The translations under genes were made by a program, and so were the position numbers. Shown piece after piece: positions 50,001 to 60,033 of a stretch of DNA of 64,000 nt. The notes below the pieces were generated by a model. That model searched no databases and was not told the DNA's origin. It saw only the letters and a list, made by a program, of their open reading frames with translations. This stretch comes from Tachypleus tridentatus (lineage: Eukaryota > Arthropoda > Merostomata > Xiphosura > Limulidae): assembly GCF_004210375.1 (NCBI RefSeq), contig NC_134837.1, forward strand, positions 160,311,310 to 160,375,309, written 5' to 3'. Numbering within the stretch: the first letter of the stretch is position 1; the number at the start of each line of letters is the position of its first letter.

Positions 50001-53000
50001 CTTAGATAACCATAACCTTTCACAGAAATTCTTGTTATCAAATCCACACTGTAAGCCATGTTGATTCTATAACATTTTCTATGACTAAGTATGCTTATCC
50101 TTGAGATGGGGTGTTTCACAAGATCACTATAATGTAAATTATTGATGAAAATTGCATTATAATATGCCTCTTCCAGACCACACCATCAGTGAAGAGCATG
50201 GGTAATGTAGTAAAGGATTGCTGCCTTGCCTCAGTTGAATAAATTAGTGTGGTCTGCTGTTAAAAATAGAGTTTTGTAATCACCCACTGGACTGTCTCAG
50301 GTGTCACTGTCTCTGTGGGTTTTCTAATGGATATTTACTCTCTTTCTTCCAGTGAATTATGGATGTCCTTACCACTTACCAGTTCCTAGCTGCTGGGGTA
50401 TTTGACCATGGAGGCAACCTGCTGGATGGTTTCCATATAATGGTTGTAATTGTTCATTTCAGAGTAGGGTAGTGGAATTCTGCTGGTGTACAGGAAGTTA
50501 CAGGATCCTCCAGATGGGTAATTTTCCCAGAGTTGAGATGCTTAAAAGCATTTCACCACTCTAATTGGGTGCTCTACTTCATCCCTTATGGGGATTTTGG
50601 TACCCAGGGAGTGAGAATTTGAGGAAAGAGAGAATCAATCAAATAAATCCTGACATATGTTTTTGGCTATTTATTTTACCCTCTTGATGGGTCATTTGTG
50701 TTGTGGGTCACAGAAGGTTTTCATAGCAAGTTTTTGCTTCTGCCCCCAGTTTTCTCTTGTTGTTGCAAGGATGTTGGTGGCCTGGGTTGTTTTGAACATA
50801 TTTCATAATTGCATGAGTCAAGTGCATGCAATGGAACTCCCTTGGATTTTGGATGTAATGTCTCAGATCTCTGGAATTAGGTCACCTTTTGCTTTTCTGT
50901 AGTTTTTTGGTAGGTTCTTGCTGGACTCTGGTATTCGAGATAAAGATGGTATAATTCTCATCCTACCCTCATGAGGATGTCAGTACTCAGTGAGTGAGGT
51001 TTTGGATGTGGTTGATTTACCGAGTGGGGTCCATTGCACCCAGACTACTCTACATCATTGGAAACATCATCTATTACTCACTTTTAATCACAGGGTTTAG
51101 AGATTCTGTATTTTTTGTATCTTTCCTACACCATCCTCCCCCACACACGTGTTCTCTACATGTTCTACCATGTCTGGCCCTCCTGACCATTTCCATTTTC
51201 ATGGCATAGAGATACCTATCTCAGATATGGTGCTGTGCCTTTTCTCAAATCATTTGATCTGTTCCTCTCTTTTTAGAGGGTTCCTGGGTATACACTTGTG
51301 CTTCTCTTACACCTGGGATCTGATATATTGCTAGTATTTGTCTAAAGCAGTGTTAGATCTCTTAGTGAAAGGTGTTATTGAATGGATTTTTCTACCCTCT
51401 TCAAACATTTGAATTATTTGCTTTATCTTTCAGCCTCATACATTCTCTGTTGGGTTGTCAAGTCTTCTACCCTTGAAATTCACATCCTGAGACTGCAGTT
51501 TTGTCATTATATGGATAACTGGTTTCTTTTGGCTCCAATTCCAGTAAGCCTCTTATGATCATACTCTTATTCTTGAACAAGAGTTAGTGTATCTGGGTTT
51601 GTTGATCAAACTGGAGACATCACATCTTGCATTCAATTCATTTGTCAGTAAGGCTGAGGTTTCCTTAGTTTTCTCCTTTTTGTTTGATAGAAATGAAATA
51701 CTTGATTTCCAATGCCACATCCTCCTCTACTCTCACTGTTTGGGAGGTTCTATCTCCTCTAATGAGGTGGGGTATATTTCAACTTACAGCAGCATGTGGG
51801 TAGGTGGTACCACTATGAATCAATATTTCATCCATATCTCAACAGGCTAAGGGTTAAAGGCCATATTGTAATGTTTCTGACTTGTATTCAAATTTTATTG
51901 AACTACCGTTTTATGAATTAATGTCATTAAGTGTGCTATCAAACTGTAAATTATAAGTCAAATTTTCATATTATACATTATTTAATTTTGTAATTCAAAG
52001 TTGAATATGTAAAAAAACACACCTACACATTTATTTTTGCATATCACACAATATGATGAATGTTGCACTGGTTCAGATTAGATGTTTGTGACATCAAAAT
52101 ACAAAGTCAGTAGTTTTGTATGAGTTCAAATTTCTGATATTTAAAATTTAGAATATAAAATAAAACATGTCTTTTCTATATGCTGAGGTATCAATAATGT
52201 ATTGAATCAAATGTAGTGGCCTCACTGACCATCTTCAATTTTTGGAAACAGTCCCTTATATACACTTAATTCTATGTATGATGTATGAATAGGCAATAAA
52301 AAGCCCAGAATGTCCTACAAATGGTTTTCCAAGCCATTTTCAAAAATAATGGTGTTTACTCTTTGTTTTGAAACAAACCTCCATGCTGGTAAGTCGAGTC
52401 TTTTACCTATTTGATTTTAAAAAAAAACAACCCAAATACACCTCAGCTATTAAACTTGATAAATGATAATAGATTTCTATGGTATTGATATAGTAATTTA
52501 TGAGTTTTTGGTTATTCAAATATATATATATAAACCTGTAAAAAAAGTGCTTCATTTCATGCTCTGTAAAATTTTTTAAGACTTAGCAACCTATGACAAG
52601 TAGCAACTGAGTATAAAGGTCATAACAAGAAGAGAAAATTGTTTGCTTTATTTGTTTATTAACTGTTCTGGCTCAGCTTGGCAAGGTGGGTTAAGGCATT
52701 TGAATCATAATCTGAGGGTCGTGGGTTCGAATCCCCATTGCACCAAACATGCTCACCCTTTCAGCTGTGGGGGCATTATAATGTGATGCTCAATCCCACT
52801 ATTCATTGGTAAAAGAGTAGCATAAGAGTTGGCAGTGAGTGGTGATGACTAGCTGCTTTCCCTCTAGTCTTACACTGCTAAATTAGGGATGGCTAGGGAA
52901 GATAGCCTTCGTGTAGCTTTGCTTGGAATTCCAAAACAAACAAATAAACAATTTATTGTTATACGTCTTAAGAAAAATAAGTTTTAGTGTAAATAGTAGT

Positions 53001-56000
53001 AAAGTATATATTTATAAGTTAATGTATTATAACTCAAATGTGACTGTATTTTCCAAATACTAATCCACTGAAATATTGCCAATACAGGTTATTTTGAATA
53101 GGTCAGTTTTAAGTTCTTGGATGTGGTAACATGAATATATGTGTGCCATATCATTGTAGCTTCTATTAAGTTAGCCAGCAATGGCTGAAAGGTCAGTATA
53201 GTAAAAATAATATCTATAAATGTATAACGTTATGGCATTTAAACTATTTAGATAAATTGTTTGTATTTTCAAGTTATAATCTGTTGTCATTCTAGAAAGA
53301 AAAAAAGTATAATTTATATTTATTTCCTGATATTTTATGGTGGTTGTGAAATAGGTCAGATCTATCAAACACATATATTGAGTTTGATTTGATAGTGAAA
53401 ATAACAGATAAAATATAAAGTTCTGATTTGATGGAAAAAAGTAACAGATCAAATATGAAGTTCTGATTTGATGGAAAAAAGTAACAGATAAAATATGAAG
53501 TTCTGATTTGATGGAAAAAAGTAACAGATCAAATATGAAGTTCTGATTTGATGGAAAAAGTAACAGATAAAATATGAAGTTCTGATTTGATGGAAAAAAG
53601 TAACAGATAAAATATAAAGTTCTTTCTTAAAAAACATTTGACAATTATCTGGAGATCATAAAGATTTCACAAGAGAAATGTGAAAATTTTCGGATGAATA
53701 ATAGTATTTTTAATCTTAAAATGAAAATTACTCTGCATGTTGCATAGTCAACATTCTGAAAGAATAATTTTAGGAAAAAAAATCTTAACAGTTAATTCAG
53801 AAACCTGATATTTTGTGTATGAAAGCTTTGTCATGCTTACCAAAAACCAACAGATTTTGTAAACATATGCTTATATTATCAAAAATTGTAGCATAATCAC
53901 TCTTTCCTGGTTACAAGCTCAGTGGATTCTACCCAACCAATAATGAAAGGGTTAAATAAATCTCTTGGAACTGTTGGCAGTATGCTGAGATTTGTATAAT
54001 TTTCTTTTGATGGTTTGTGGATGTCTAATAATGATTCATACTGACAACTGTACTATTGTCTCATATCAATCATCATTGGGGCAACAGGTATTTCTTTCTG
54101 TTTTTACACTGTAGACCTCTTCTTTTTTTTTCTGAGCCCATTCTTTGCAAGTAAATATTATTGCTTGTCATATTCAGGGTGTTCTGAACCTTGTAGTAGA
54201 TCATTTCTCATGACCTGACAAGATACTTACTGTGGAGTCGTACCACGATCATCTGGTATTCAGACTACTGTGCTTTGACTACTCTTTATTACTCTCTACT
54301 TGCTGATGCAGTCATGGTTTACTTTATTGAACCTTCTTTGTTTCTTTCTTCCTTTACTTTTGTTATGATGTCTGCTCCATTAATCTTGTTTCTCCCTCTC
54401 ACAACTGGTAGTGTCTAAACTCCATCTTCACAATGGGTTTTGTCTAGTCTCTTGTGAGATGTTTCCATCTATTTTCACTTGTAACCTTGTTTTTTTCTTA
54501 TTTTATTTGTTTTTCATGTATCTTTGTCTATCAACAAAAATGGCACAAATTCCATATTGCTTTGTGCATCTAGGATGTTCCTTTTCCTGGTATTCTCTCC
54601 TGCATTTTATGAAATTTTCACTTGGTTGTCCAACATAAGGCTTATTGCTTTCAACTGTTGCTGGCTACAGTGTGACACTATTAAATGCTTCCAATTTTCT
54701 CTTTTCTAGTCAGGCCTTCCCCTTGCTATTTCTTTATGTACTCTTTCATTTGTTTCATCTCTTTTGTTCTTCATCTCCAGTTCTTCTTCCTTATTGGGAG
54801 CTGAATGTTCTTTACACTTTTTCCCTTCCTATCTTTGAAACTTTGTCCTCTTTTTCATTTTGTAATTTTTTACTTTAAACCTACTTCTTACTTTTTTTGC
54901 CTGTAGTTCTTGCAGATCTGACTAATTTTTATGTTTTTTTCCCCTTGACTATTCTTTTCTCCTACAGTTATCTGCAACTCATAAGAGTTACAGCATGTTC
55001 ATTCTTATCTCCTTTTTTGTATGTCTCTTTCCTTTTTTAATTTGTATCTTGACCACCTTAGTGGCATGAGATGCCTGTCAAGATATATTTAAATTTGCAC
55101 CATACTGCCATTTGGGTTTGTAATGCTTACTGCTATAAGATATGTGCTCCACAAGAGTATTAGGGGATTCTCCATGGCATATTATCTGCTAAACATTGCG
55201 TGATTGAGACTGTATCTACTTATGGAATATCATGAGTAAAGCAGTATCAGGGTAGCTGCTCATCCCTCTGGTATTTAATGAATGTACTGGGACTTGCCTG
55301 CTTTCAAAAATAGGTTTTATGGTCATTCATTACACTATCTTAAGGTGTTGCATTCTTCAATGTTCCTTAACTTGCTTTTACCCCACACCCATTTCTCTAT
55401 TAGAGTATGGGAGTCTTTATCATTCACTAGTTATTAGGAACTAGGGTAGTGGACAACAGAGGTTTCATCCTAAATGTGATAACTCCATTTAGTTTGAGAG
55501 TAGAGCAGTGATGTTGTGTTGGTATAGATGGTGTAAATTTTTCTCCTACTGCAGAACACAGAAAACATTTTTGATGTTGCCCTCTGCTAGTACAGTGGTA
55601 TGTTTACGGATTTACAATGCTAAAATCAGGTGTTTGATTCCCCTTGGTGGGCTCAGCAGATAGCGTGATATGGCTTTGCTATAAGAAAATACACACACAT
55701 TTCTGATGTTGCTTGGTTTTGCACTGGAGATGGCCAACTGTATACAGTTCACTCCTCTGGCTAGATTTCTCCTGTTCTAATACTGGAAATAAATGATCTT
55801 GAGACACCAAAATGTTTTATTTAATTAGATACTGAATGTTTCTCTTTACAGCTTCTTCAGAAGCATTCACTGATTAAATAAAAATAACATTTTAATGTTA
55901 TAAGGTTATGTATTTATAGTATTAAAATGTCTTCTATATACCAGTATGTACTACAGAAATTAAATGAGTTACTACAACTGTCTGGATGTTATTTCCTTGG

Positions 56001-58374
56001 TATGTCCATGGTCAGACTCTAATTCTTGACTGTACTTCTTTTCTGTGTGACTTGGTGACAATATCCTCACTATGGGCAGATAGTATACTATGGTACACGA
56101 GGAGAGTTGTCTCCCATGGATGTGCTTCTATTTTTTTTTTTTATGAAATAGGATGTCATGCTCCATGGGCTCATCTAGATCAATTTTGGACTAGTCCCTT
56201 CTTCACTTTATTGTTTTATTATAACTAATATGTATGTGAAGTTAATATTTTAACATTGAAGTGTATTTCAGACAGATACCTCTACTTATACTTTCCTCAC
56301 TCCAGTGCTTCTTTTCTTGCCCAGTCTTGTTTTGAAGTGATGATTGAACAATCAATATAGAATGTGTCAGCTGCACTAGGAGAGTTTTCGTGGTCTCATA
56401 TAGTACAGTATTAGTATGTTACTTTAGGTGATAGCCTCAAGGCTAGTGGTAAGCAAAACAAATCATGTGTAGCACAAAATAAGAAAAAGCTAATATAGGA
56501 GAAGATTTAAGCATCTGTTAAAAATACATTTTTAGTGTTGTAAAATGCTAACATTTCCATGCTTTGTGAGCTTTTAGCTTTAGATGTGATTGGATTTTGA
56601 CATATTGTAAATACCTGATAAACTGTTTATCAGTTCTTCTTTAATCAACATGTAATAAATTTTTATTGTTTCAAAAAATAACTGCATGTATACAGACGAA
56701 GAAATTCATTAATAATATTTCAGTTGGCATTTTTGATATGTGGAGCGGTTTCTCAGTTGTTTTATGTTAAAGAACAAATATTTGATTAATAATTTTTTAA
56801 ATATTCTAGGACAAATAGATGGGCAAGAAGTTACAGCTGCACCTGTTTTAATACCTAAACCTCGACCTCCTCCTCCTAGACCACCAACTCCACCTCGTAG
56901 AGGTCCACCTCCATCTTGGAGACGTTCTCCACCTCCTCGTGTGCGCAATCGTCGTAGGTAAGCAAACTTATTATATGGTTTAAATTATAGTTTAACCCTT
57001 TTCTGACAGGTTCAGTATAATATACATGAGTTTGTATAGTTAATATTGCATAACTTGCATTGATAGGGTGTACATGTATTTATGTTTCTGTATCCAATAA
57101 TATAAAACTGACCTTTATACTTTACAAAGTGCCCCTGTCTTGGCTGTGTTTTAGTGGACTAGTAATATTTTATAATATACAGTCATACTTCAGTTATTAT
57201 ACATTATGTATGTATATAGACTTTTACAATTTAGAAATAAGCTGTTAAACATATTTTTCTTAATAAAGTAGGAAAGGAAACAATTATTTCTTCTAGCTAT
57301 GACCTTTGAACTCAGTTGCTGCTTGATATAGGTTGCTAAGGCATTTAAACTTTCTCACGTGGTAATTATGAAATGAAATATTTTCTTTAGGATTTACAAA
57401 TGCAGTAAAATGATTAAAAAATTATAAGGTACAATATTGATACTATAGAACTCCAGTATAATTGATCAAGCTTAGTAACTGATCTATATCTAGGTCTTAA
57501 AAAATGAAATTTAAAACAGACTAAAAGACACAACCAACCTTCTTGAAATCTTAGTTTAAAAGAAAAAGGAGGCTTTCTGATAGGTTAAAAACATTGAGAA
57601 AGCTACTAGGGGACATTTTAAACTGTTGACTGATTAATCACATATCGTAAATTGAAGTAATTTTATATAAGTGACCTATTTCAAAAATGGAAAGAGGTGA
57701 ATGGGGCCCACTGTGTTTGATTCAGTACATAAGCCATGTCTCAGCAAAATAAAAGATATATGTGTATATATATATGAGATTTTTATTTTGTAATCTAGCT
57801 TGTAATTATTGTTAATTTGAATTTCTAATTCGTACAAAATTATAGATTTAGTATTTTGATATAACAGTCATCTAATTTGAATTGTTGCATTCAGCATACC
57901 ATGTGACTTAGAAAAATCAATATTTAGGTGTGTTATTTTAACATTTATTTTTAAATTAAGAAATTAACTAAATATATAATTCTAAAATTTGAATTATAAT
58001 CAATAATTTCGTACTGAATGTATCAACACAAATTCATAAAATAGTACTTCAATAAAGTTTTCAATGCAAGTTGACAAATGGCACCTGTAACCCATCATGG
58101 TAGAATTAATGAAACTTTAAGTACAATTTATATCTTTCACTCATTTCTACAGTAGATATCCAAAAAGTGTGAGAAATGTTTTTAAAGTTTTGCAAATGCT
58201 ATGTTATATACAATTCTCTGTTTAAAAACTATAATGAATTATTAGCTAATAATTTTATAATATATCTATAGATCACCCCCAAGACGGCGTTCCCCAATTA
58301 GAAGACGATCCAGATCAAGATCCCCAGTTCGTAGAAGGCGTGCAGAGAAATCAAGCTCCAGCTCATCTCATTAG
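29013..58374 (+). CDS. RNPS1: RNPS1, RNA-binding protein with serine-rich domain (splicing regulator)
   Basis: Join of 29013-29014, 31203-31349, 44064-44255, 45756-45996, 56810-56957 and 58272-58374, for about 277 residues. The order is that of RNPS1: a Lys/Arg-rich N-terminus ([19 protein letters not shown]), a long Ser-rich tract (about 50-105), a basic linker ([15 protein letters not shown]), one RRM (about 131-205) with RNP2 IHVGRL and RNP1 RGFAYIEF, the HMDGGQIDGQE segment, a Pro/Arg-rich region ([20 protein letters not shown]) and an SR/RS C-terminus. RNPS1 is nuclear, binds Acinus and SAP18 in the ASAP complex, joins the exon-junction complex and influences splicing and mRNA surveillance. 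All splice phases agree. One base is missing in an A-run at 45882-45885, which as written gives a TAG at 45889. Everything else is conserved and in frame, so I treat this as a sequence error in a functional gene. The start is inferred (see exon entries); Met at 31225 is the alternative, giving 269 residues. Confidence 0.93.
29735..30317 (+). mobile_element. Pogo/Tigger-like (CENP-B-type) transposon relic
   Basis: Translation of 29745 onward gives [16 protein letters not shown] and later [19 protein letters not shown] followed by [11 protein letters not shown], the helix-turn-helix/CENP-B-type N-terminal pattern of pogo-family transposases, with internal stops. The catalytic part is missing. 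30271-30317 (gggtgcatcttgaattagag through agtaatatggta) resembles the usual end sequence of such elements (ggtgcgtcttat..., ...atacggta). It lies in the intron before the RNPS1 N-terminal exon. Confidence 0.6.
31203..31349 (+). CDS. RNPS1: RNPS1 exon: Lys/Arg-rich N-terminus
   Basis: Opens after aactag and ends gacag|gtaact, phase 2. Encodes (M)[18 protein letters not shown], then a [12 protein letters not shown] basic run and [12 protein letters not shown]. The pyrimidine tract of the acceptor (ttgttttttcccc) lies rather far upstream. An internal ATG at 31225 (ggtATGG) is a possible start. Confidence 0.88.
31600..32025. repeat. MITE-like interspersed repeat
   Basis: Begins ccaccactaaaagcagatggaggttatgttttcacc, contains ttgaaaatgacttgagtggatttggatgaaa, and ends ggcagaggtatacctctactgaatgcctctctagtt. 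This order matches a short repeat I remember from several animal genomes (gaggttatgttttcacc at one side, ggcagaggt...gagtgc at the other). The class name is uncertain. Confidence 0.45.
32300..35960 (+). mobile_element. DIRS-type (tyrosine-recombinase) retrotransposon relic 1
   Basis: The DIRS RNase-H region is recognisable: [20 protein letters not shown]-like sequence (about 34070-34110 and a duplicate), [27 protein letters not shown] and [18 protein letters not shown] (about 34250-34600). Upstream frames resemble the RT end (about 33610-33940). 34.87-35.65 kb would be the recombinase part but is badly decayed. Many stops; not functional. Coordinates are approximate. Confidence 0.6.
34087..34237 (+). 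repeat. 77-bp tandem duplication inside the DIRS RNase-H region
   Basis: 34087-34163 (cagtcagacagttccactgtagtttcttac ... cataatcct) is followed by a second copy at 34164-34237 with a 3-bp loss and a few changes. Confidence 0.85.
37130..39260. repeat. Unclassified repeat family R, inverted arms around about 38 kb
   Basis: 37.13-37.44 kb matches, in reverse, 38.64-38.95 kb (for example tgttctagaatgattacaagttataa against ttgttacaatctgaagttattttagaaag). 38603-38803 is repeated at 38804-38990 (shared aatagaaacagatacaaactatt). Related copies lie at about 53.0-53.9 kb and 57.0-57.5 kb. Open frames here are by-products of the repeat, not genes. Confidence 0.6.
41290..42519 (+). pseudogene. Transposon-derived protein relic (LFIDSS...[10 protein letters not shown] family)
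   Basis: Three frames join: [20 protein letters not shown] and [14 protein letters not shown] (41330-41480); then [54 protein letters not shown], stop, [15 protein letters not shown] (41480-41940); then [60 protein letters not shown] (42130-42520). This is a multi-copy protein family I have seen in arthropod and cnidarian genomes, with the conserved LFIDSS and GERFHQDI-like motifs. It behaves like a mobile-element product, but I cannot name its superfamily. At least three frame breaks are present. Its CpG and GC content stands out against the intron, so it may be younger than the neighbouring relics. Confidence 0.65.
44064..44255 (+). CDS. RNPS1: RNPS1 exon: serine-rich domain
   Basis: Follows ctcacaaag and ends tcaag|gtgaac; phase 2 at both ends, 192 nt. 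Nearly half the codons are Ser (agt, tca, tct), interrupted by GESQSRSHS and ending [18 protein letters not shown]. Phosphorylation by SR-protein kinases is expected for the family. Confidence 0.92.
45756..45996 (+). CDS. RNPS1: RNPS1 exon: RRM, with a one-base gap
   Basis: Follows atactag and ends ggag|gtaata. Encodes [20 protein letters not shown] through [10 protein letters not shown], then [20 protein letters not shown] and EKAMKHMDG. The frame changes between ATAAAA and CTGTAGAC (45881-45891). One extra A in the run restores the family reading and makes the exon phase (1) agree with the next exon. Confidence 0.92.
46171..47842 (-). mobile_element. Complete but inactive hAT transposon with 8-bp target-site duplication
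   Basis: 1672 bp flanked by gccataag (46163-46170) and gtcataag (47843-47850), matching at 7 of 8 with one C/T change. Ends: tagtaatgggatt at left against the reverse complement of the right end, cagtggtgggatt, 10 of 13 with only transitions. The interior is an hAT transposase on the minus strand. Insertion is in antisense orientation in an RNPS1 intron. Confidence 0.85.
46288..47740 (-). pseudogene. hAT transposase (KIAA1586/ZMYM-like group), broken
   Basis: Reading on the minus strand: [34 protein letters not shown][14 protein letters not shown], [20 protein letters not shown] followed by [14 protein letters not shown] and [12 protein letters not shown] (catalytic-core motifs), then [56 protein letters not shown]. 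At the C-terminus [20 protein letters not shown] and [14 protein letters not shown] correspond to the hAT dimerisation region. At least three stops or frameshifts. The N-terminal BED/zinc-finger part is not seen. The group name is from remembered similarity. Confidence 0.8.
47900..50620 (+). mobile_element. DIRS-type retrotransposon relic 2 (recombinase half)
   Basis: 49.4-49.9 kb reads [19 protein letters not shown] and CDMREAILN, resembling the DIRS tyrosine-recombinase segment (PVRALRYYL..., HDVR). 50.0-50.6 kb resembles the 3' regions of the other two copies (gagatggggtgtttcacaagatcac here, gagataaggtgttccataagacc at 35.83 kb). Strongly decayed; boundaries are uncertain. Confidence 0.4.
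51000..51880 (+). mobile_element. DIRS-type retrotransposon relic 3, reverse-transcriptase part
   Basis: [17 protein letters not shown] (51350), then [20 protein letters not shown] and [13 protein letters not shown] (51555-51650), follow the end of the DIRS RT domain (GFLVNLEKSHL...). The central RT motifs between are deleted. Decayed, multiple stops. Confidence 0.55.
52671..52950 (+). repeat. SINE family A copy, full length
   Basis: Head gcttggcaaggtgggttaaggcatttgaatcataatctgaggg with a perfect B box (gggttcgaatccc), full body and tail. Some CpG sites of the family are TG/CA here, as expected inside the CpG-poor block. Confidence 0.92.
53000..53900 (-). repeat. Repeat family R copy with expanded internal unit
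   Basis: The reverse of 37.13-37.5 kb and the same orientation as 38.64-39.26 kb: agaaagaaaaaaagtataatttatatttatttcctgatattttatggtggttgt here against agaaagaaaaaaagcaaaattagatttatttcaggtttttgtggtgatta there. Confidence 0.65.
53390..53627 (+). repeat. 40-bp minisatellite
   Basis: Unit gttctgatttgatggaaaaa + agtaacagataaaatatgaa, about 5 full copies plus flanking partial copies. Units alternate between agataaaat and agatcaaat, hinting at an 80-bp higher-order repeat. Open frames here are artefacts of the repeat. Confidence 0.92.
54000..55570 (+). mobile_element. DIRS-type retrotransposon relic 3, RNase-H and recombinase part
   Basis: [17 protein letters not shown] (about 54030) and, in another frame, LNLVVDHFS[13 protein letters not shown] (about 54190) match DIRS RNase-H motifs. 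54.4-55.1 kb is the decayed recombinase part and 55.1-55.57 kb resembles the 3' region of relic 2. It may continue the RT part at 51.0-51.9 kb, separated by the R repeat and a SINE. Confidence 0.5.
55581..55699 (+). repeat. SINE family B copy
   Basis: ctgctagtacagtggtatgtttacggatttacaatgctaaaatcagg, B-box region gtttgattccccttggtggg, tail cagcagatagcgtgatatggctttgctataagaaaatacac. Confidence 0.9.
56810..56957 (+). CDS. RNPS1: RNPS1 exon: end of RRM and Pro/Arg-rich region
   Basis: Follows atattctag and ends cgtag|gtaagc. Encodes [14 protein letters not shown], then a [20 protein letters not shown] stretch matching the family's Pro-rich C-terminal segment. Confidence 0.95.
56990..57560 (+). 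repeat. Repeat family R copy 3
   Basis: Resembles 37.4-37.9 kb in the same orientation: aaaactgacctttatactttacaaagtgcccctgtcttggctgtgttttagtg here, aaaactagcctttacaaagtagttccctgtctcagctattttttagtg there, then similar aatgaaataat stretches. Confidence 0.5.
57561..58271. other. End of the last RNPS1 intron, nothing recognised
   Basis: AT-rich intron with a short (ta)n tract at about 57755-57775. Confidence 0.5.
58272..58374 (+). CDS. RNPS1: RNPS1 terminal exon: RS-rich tail
   Basis: Follows atatctatag and encodes [34 protein letters not shown] and TAG at 58372-58374, as in the RNPS1 C-terminus. Confidence 0.95.
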
Positions 58375-58805
58375 AATCTAGTTTTAAAACATACATTTTT
58401 TGTGTAATATTAGGTCTGTACCCATTGTTCTCTGTTTTATGTAAACATCAGTTTTGTTTATGTGTTATGCAGTTTTGAAAAATGTCTAAGTAAAATGATT
58501 ATTCCTTTGTGATAAGTATCAGCTTAATTCACTTTCTTGTTTATGGGTGTGTGAAAGGAATTTTTCAACTACTGATTAATTGGTTGTCAATGGAAAACTC
58601 GTAGCTTGTGAAGCATATTTGATAGTAACACATATAATGTAATGCCATACTCACAGTACTTTTCAGTCTTTGTAATTGCCATGATAATTCCTAGGTCTCA
58701 AATAATTAATTTCTGAATATTTTAGAATTAATATTAATTTCTGTAAAAACTTGCCAGATTCTTCACATATATGTAAGTATTTAATATAAATATATTTCAT
58801 GAAAT

Positions 58806-59233
58806 ATTAAAGTAATATGTTAATGCCATTTGTGAATCAGTGGAAAATAACACAGTGAGTTCTGGGATTTTACTTTGCTACTATTAACAGAATTATCAAA
58901 CTCCTTTCAGTACTAGGCCCAACAGTTACAAAAAATAATAATTAGTACTAATGCAATGCACTGTCACAGATACGAGTTTCCTTTGATGGAAGTTAAGGAT
59001 GGAACAAATACCTTATTCCATTGAATATTAATTTTGTGATGAATTGGGCAGATAAATAGCATTTCCATTGATGGATTTCTTAAAATATTACACAGGCATG
59101 ATACTATTTGCATGTGCATCACATATAATAAGTATAGTATCATCTATCCTTGATACTTTCTACTGACATTGTCCCTGGTATTAAAGAGCTCTGTGAGTCA
59201 TAATTTAGGTAATCTTTATTGAGCTTAAATAAA
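58806..59233 (+). terminator. RNPS1: Candidate RNPS1 poly(A) signals
   Basis: ATTAAA near 58806 and AATAAA at 59228-59233 are the best hexamers after the stop. Which one is used cannot be told from sequence. CpG depletion continues to about 61.1 kb, so a longer 3' UTR is possible. Confidence 0.35.
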
Positions 59234-59412
59234 GATTATCCTCACCTGTTATTAGTGTATGTCACAGGTGGTCACAGTACTTGCAGAGGTAGTAATTGCA
59301 AGCACAATCTAAATAACAATGTCAGAGACAAATGAAGCTGGTATATTACTGTTTCATTCTATCATGTGTTGTATATCTGTAAAGAACTTGAAATGGTTGC
59401 TTACTCATATCG

Positions 59413-59534
59413 AGTTCCCCACTGGTACAGCAGTATGTCTACAGACTTACAACGCTAAAATCGGGGTTTTTTTCCCCTCAGTGGATTCAGCAAATAGTCC
59501 CGTATGGCTTTGCTATAAGAAAACACACACACCT
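59413..59534 (+). repeat. SINE family B copy
   Basis: ttccccactggtacagcagtatgtctacagacttacaacgctaaaatcggg, then a damaged B box, then agtcccgtatggctttgctataagaaaacacacac. Confidence 0.9.
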
Positions 59535-59756
59535 TTATATAGAACTGTATATTGCCATTTACATCATTATTAAGTTTTAGAAAATAATGACTAAGTAACT
59601 AGTTTATTACTGTACTATACTGAAGCAGTAGCTCATGTGTAAGGCTCATTTTCAGTACTTTATATCCTCATCTTCTATCTTTCTGAAAATAATTGAATTT
59701 AGTATGGTGATAGGAGCTGAATGTCAAAATTTCAACCAATTCACCTATTTTACCAC

Positions 59757-60033
59757 AGCCCGGCATGGCCAGGTGGTTTAAAGCATTCGATTCGTAATCT
59801 GAGGGTCGCGGGTTCGCATCCCCGTTGCACCAAACATGCTTGCCCTTTCAGTCGAGGGGGCATTATAATGTGATGGTCAATCCCACTATTCATTGGTAAA
59901 AGAGTAGCCCACGAGTTATCGGTGGGTGGTGATGACTAGCTGTCTTCCCTCTGGTCTTACACTGCTAAATTAGGGACAGCTGGCACAGATAGCCCTTGCG
60001 TAGCTTTGCACAAAATTAAAAAAAAGACAAGTA
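59757..60033 (+). repeat. SINE family A copy, full length
   Basis: Head agcccggcatggccaggtggtttaaagcattcgattcgtaatctgagggtcgcgggttcgcatccccgttgcaccaaa with A and B boxes and a loop ttcgtaa suggesting a tRNA-Thr(CGT)-like origin. Complete body, tail and A-rich end. Not a functional tRNA: the body continues without a terminator. Confidence 0.95.

Larger units (their letters stand above)
45997..56809. other. RNPS1: RNPS1 10.8-kb intron
   Basis: Filled largely with the hAT element, DIRS relics 2 and 3, the R repeat with minisatellite and two SINEs listed separately. 55.7-56.8 kb shows nothing I can name; the open frame at 55986-56228 has no family pattern. Confidence 0.6.

Noticed and set aside
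53171-53637. Minus-strand open frames with repeated [13 protein letters not shown] units
   Set aside because: Translation of the 40-bp minisatellite and R repeat; not a protein gene.
56709-56948. Minus-strand Gly-rich open frame
   Set aside because: Antisense shadow of the Pro/Arg-rich RNPS1 exon.
59757-59840. tRNA-Thr-like gene
   Set aside because: Continuous with a SINE body and repeated many times in the window; no terminator after the 3' end.
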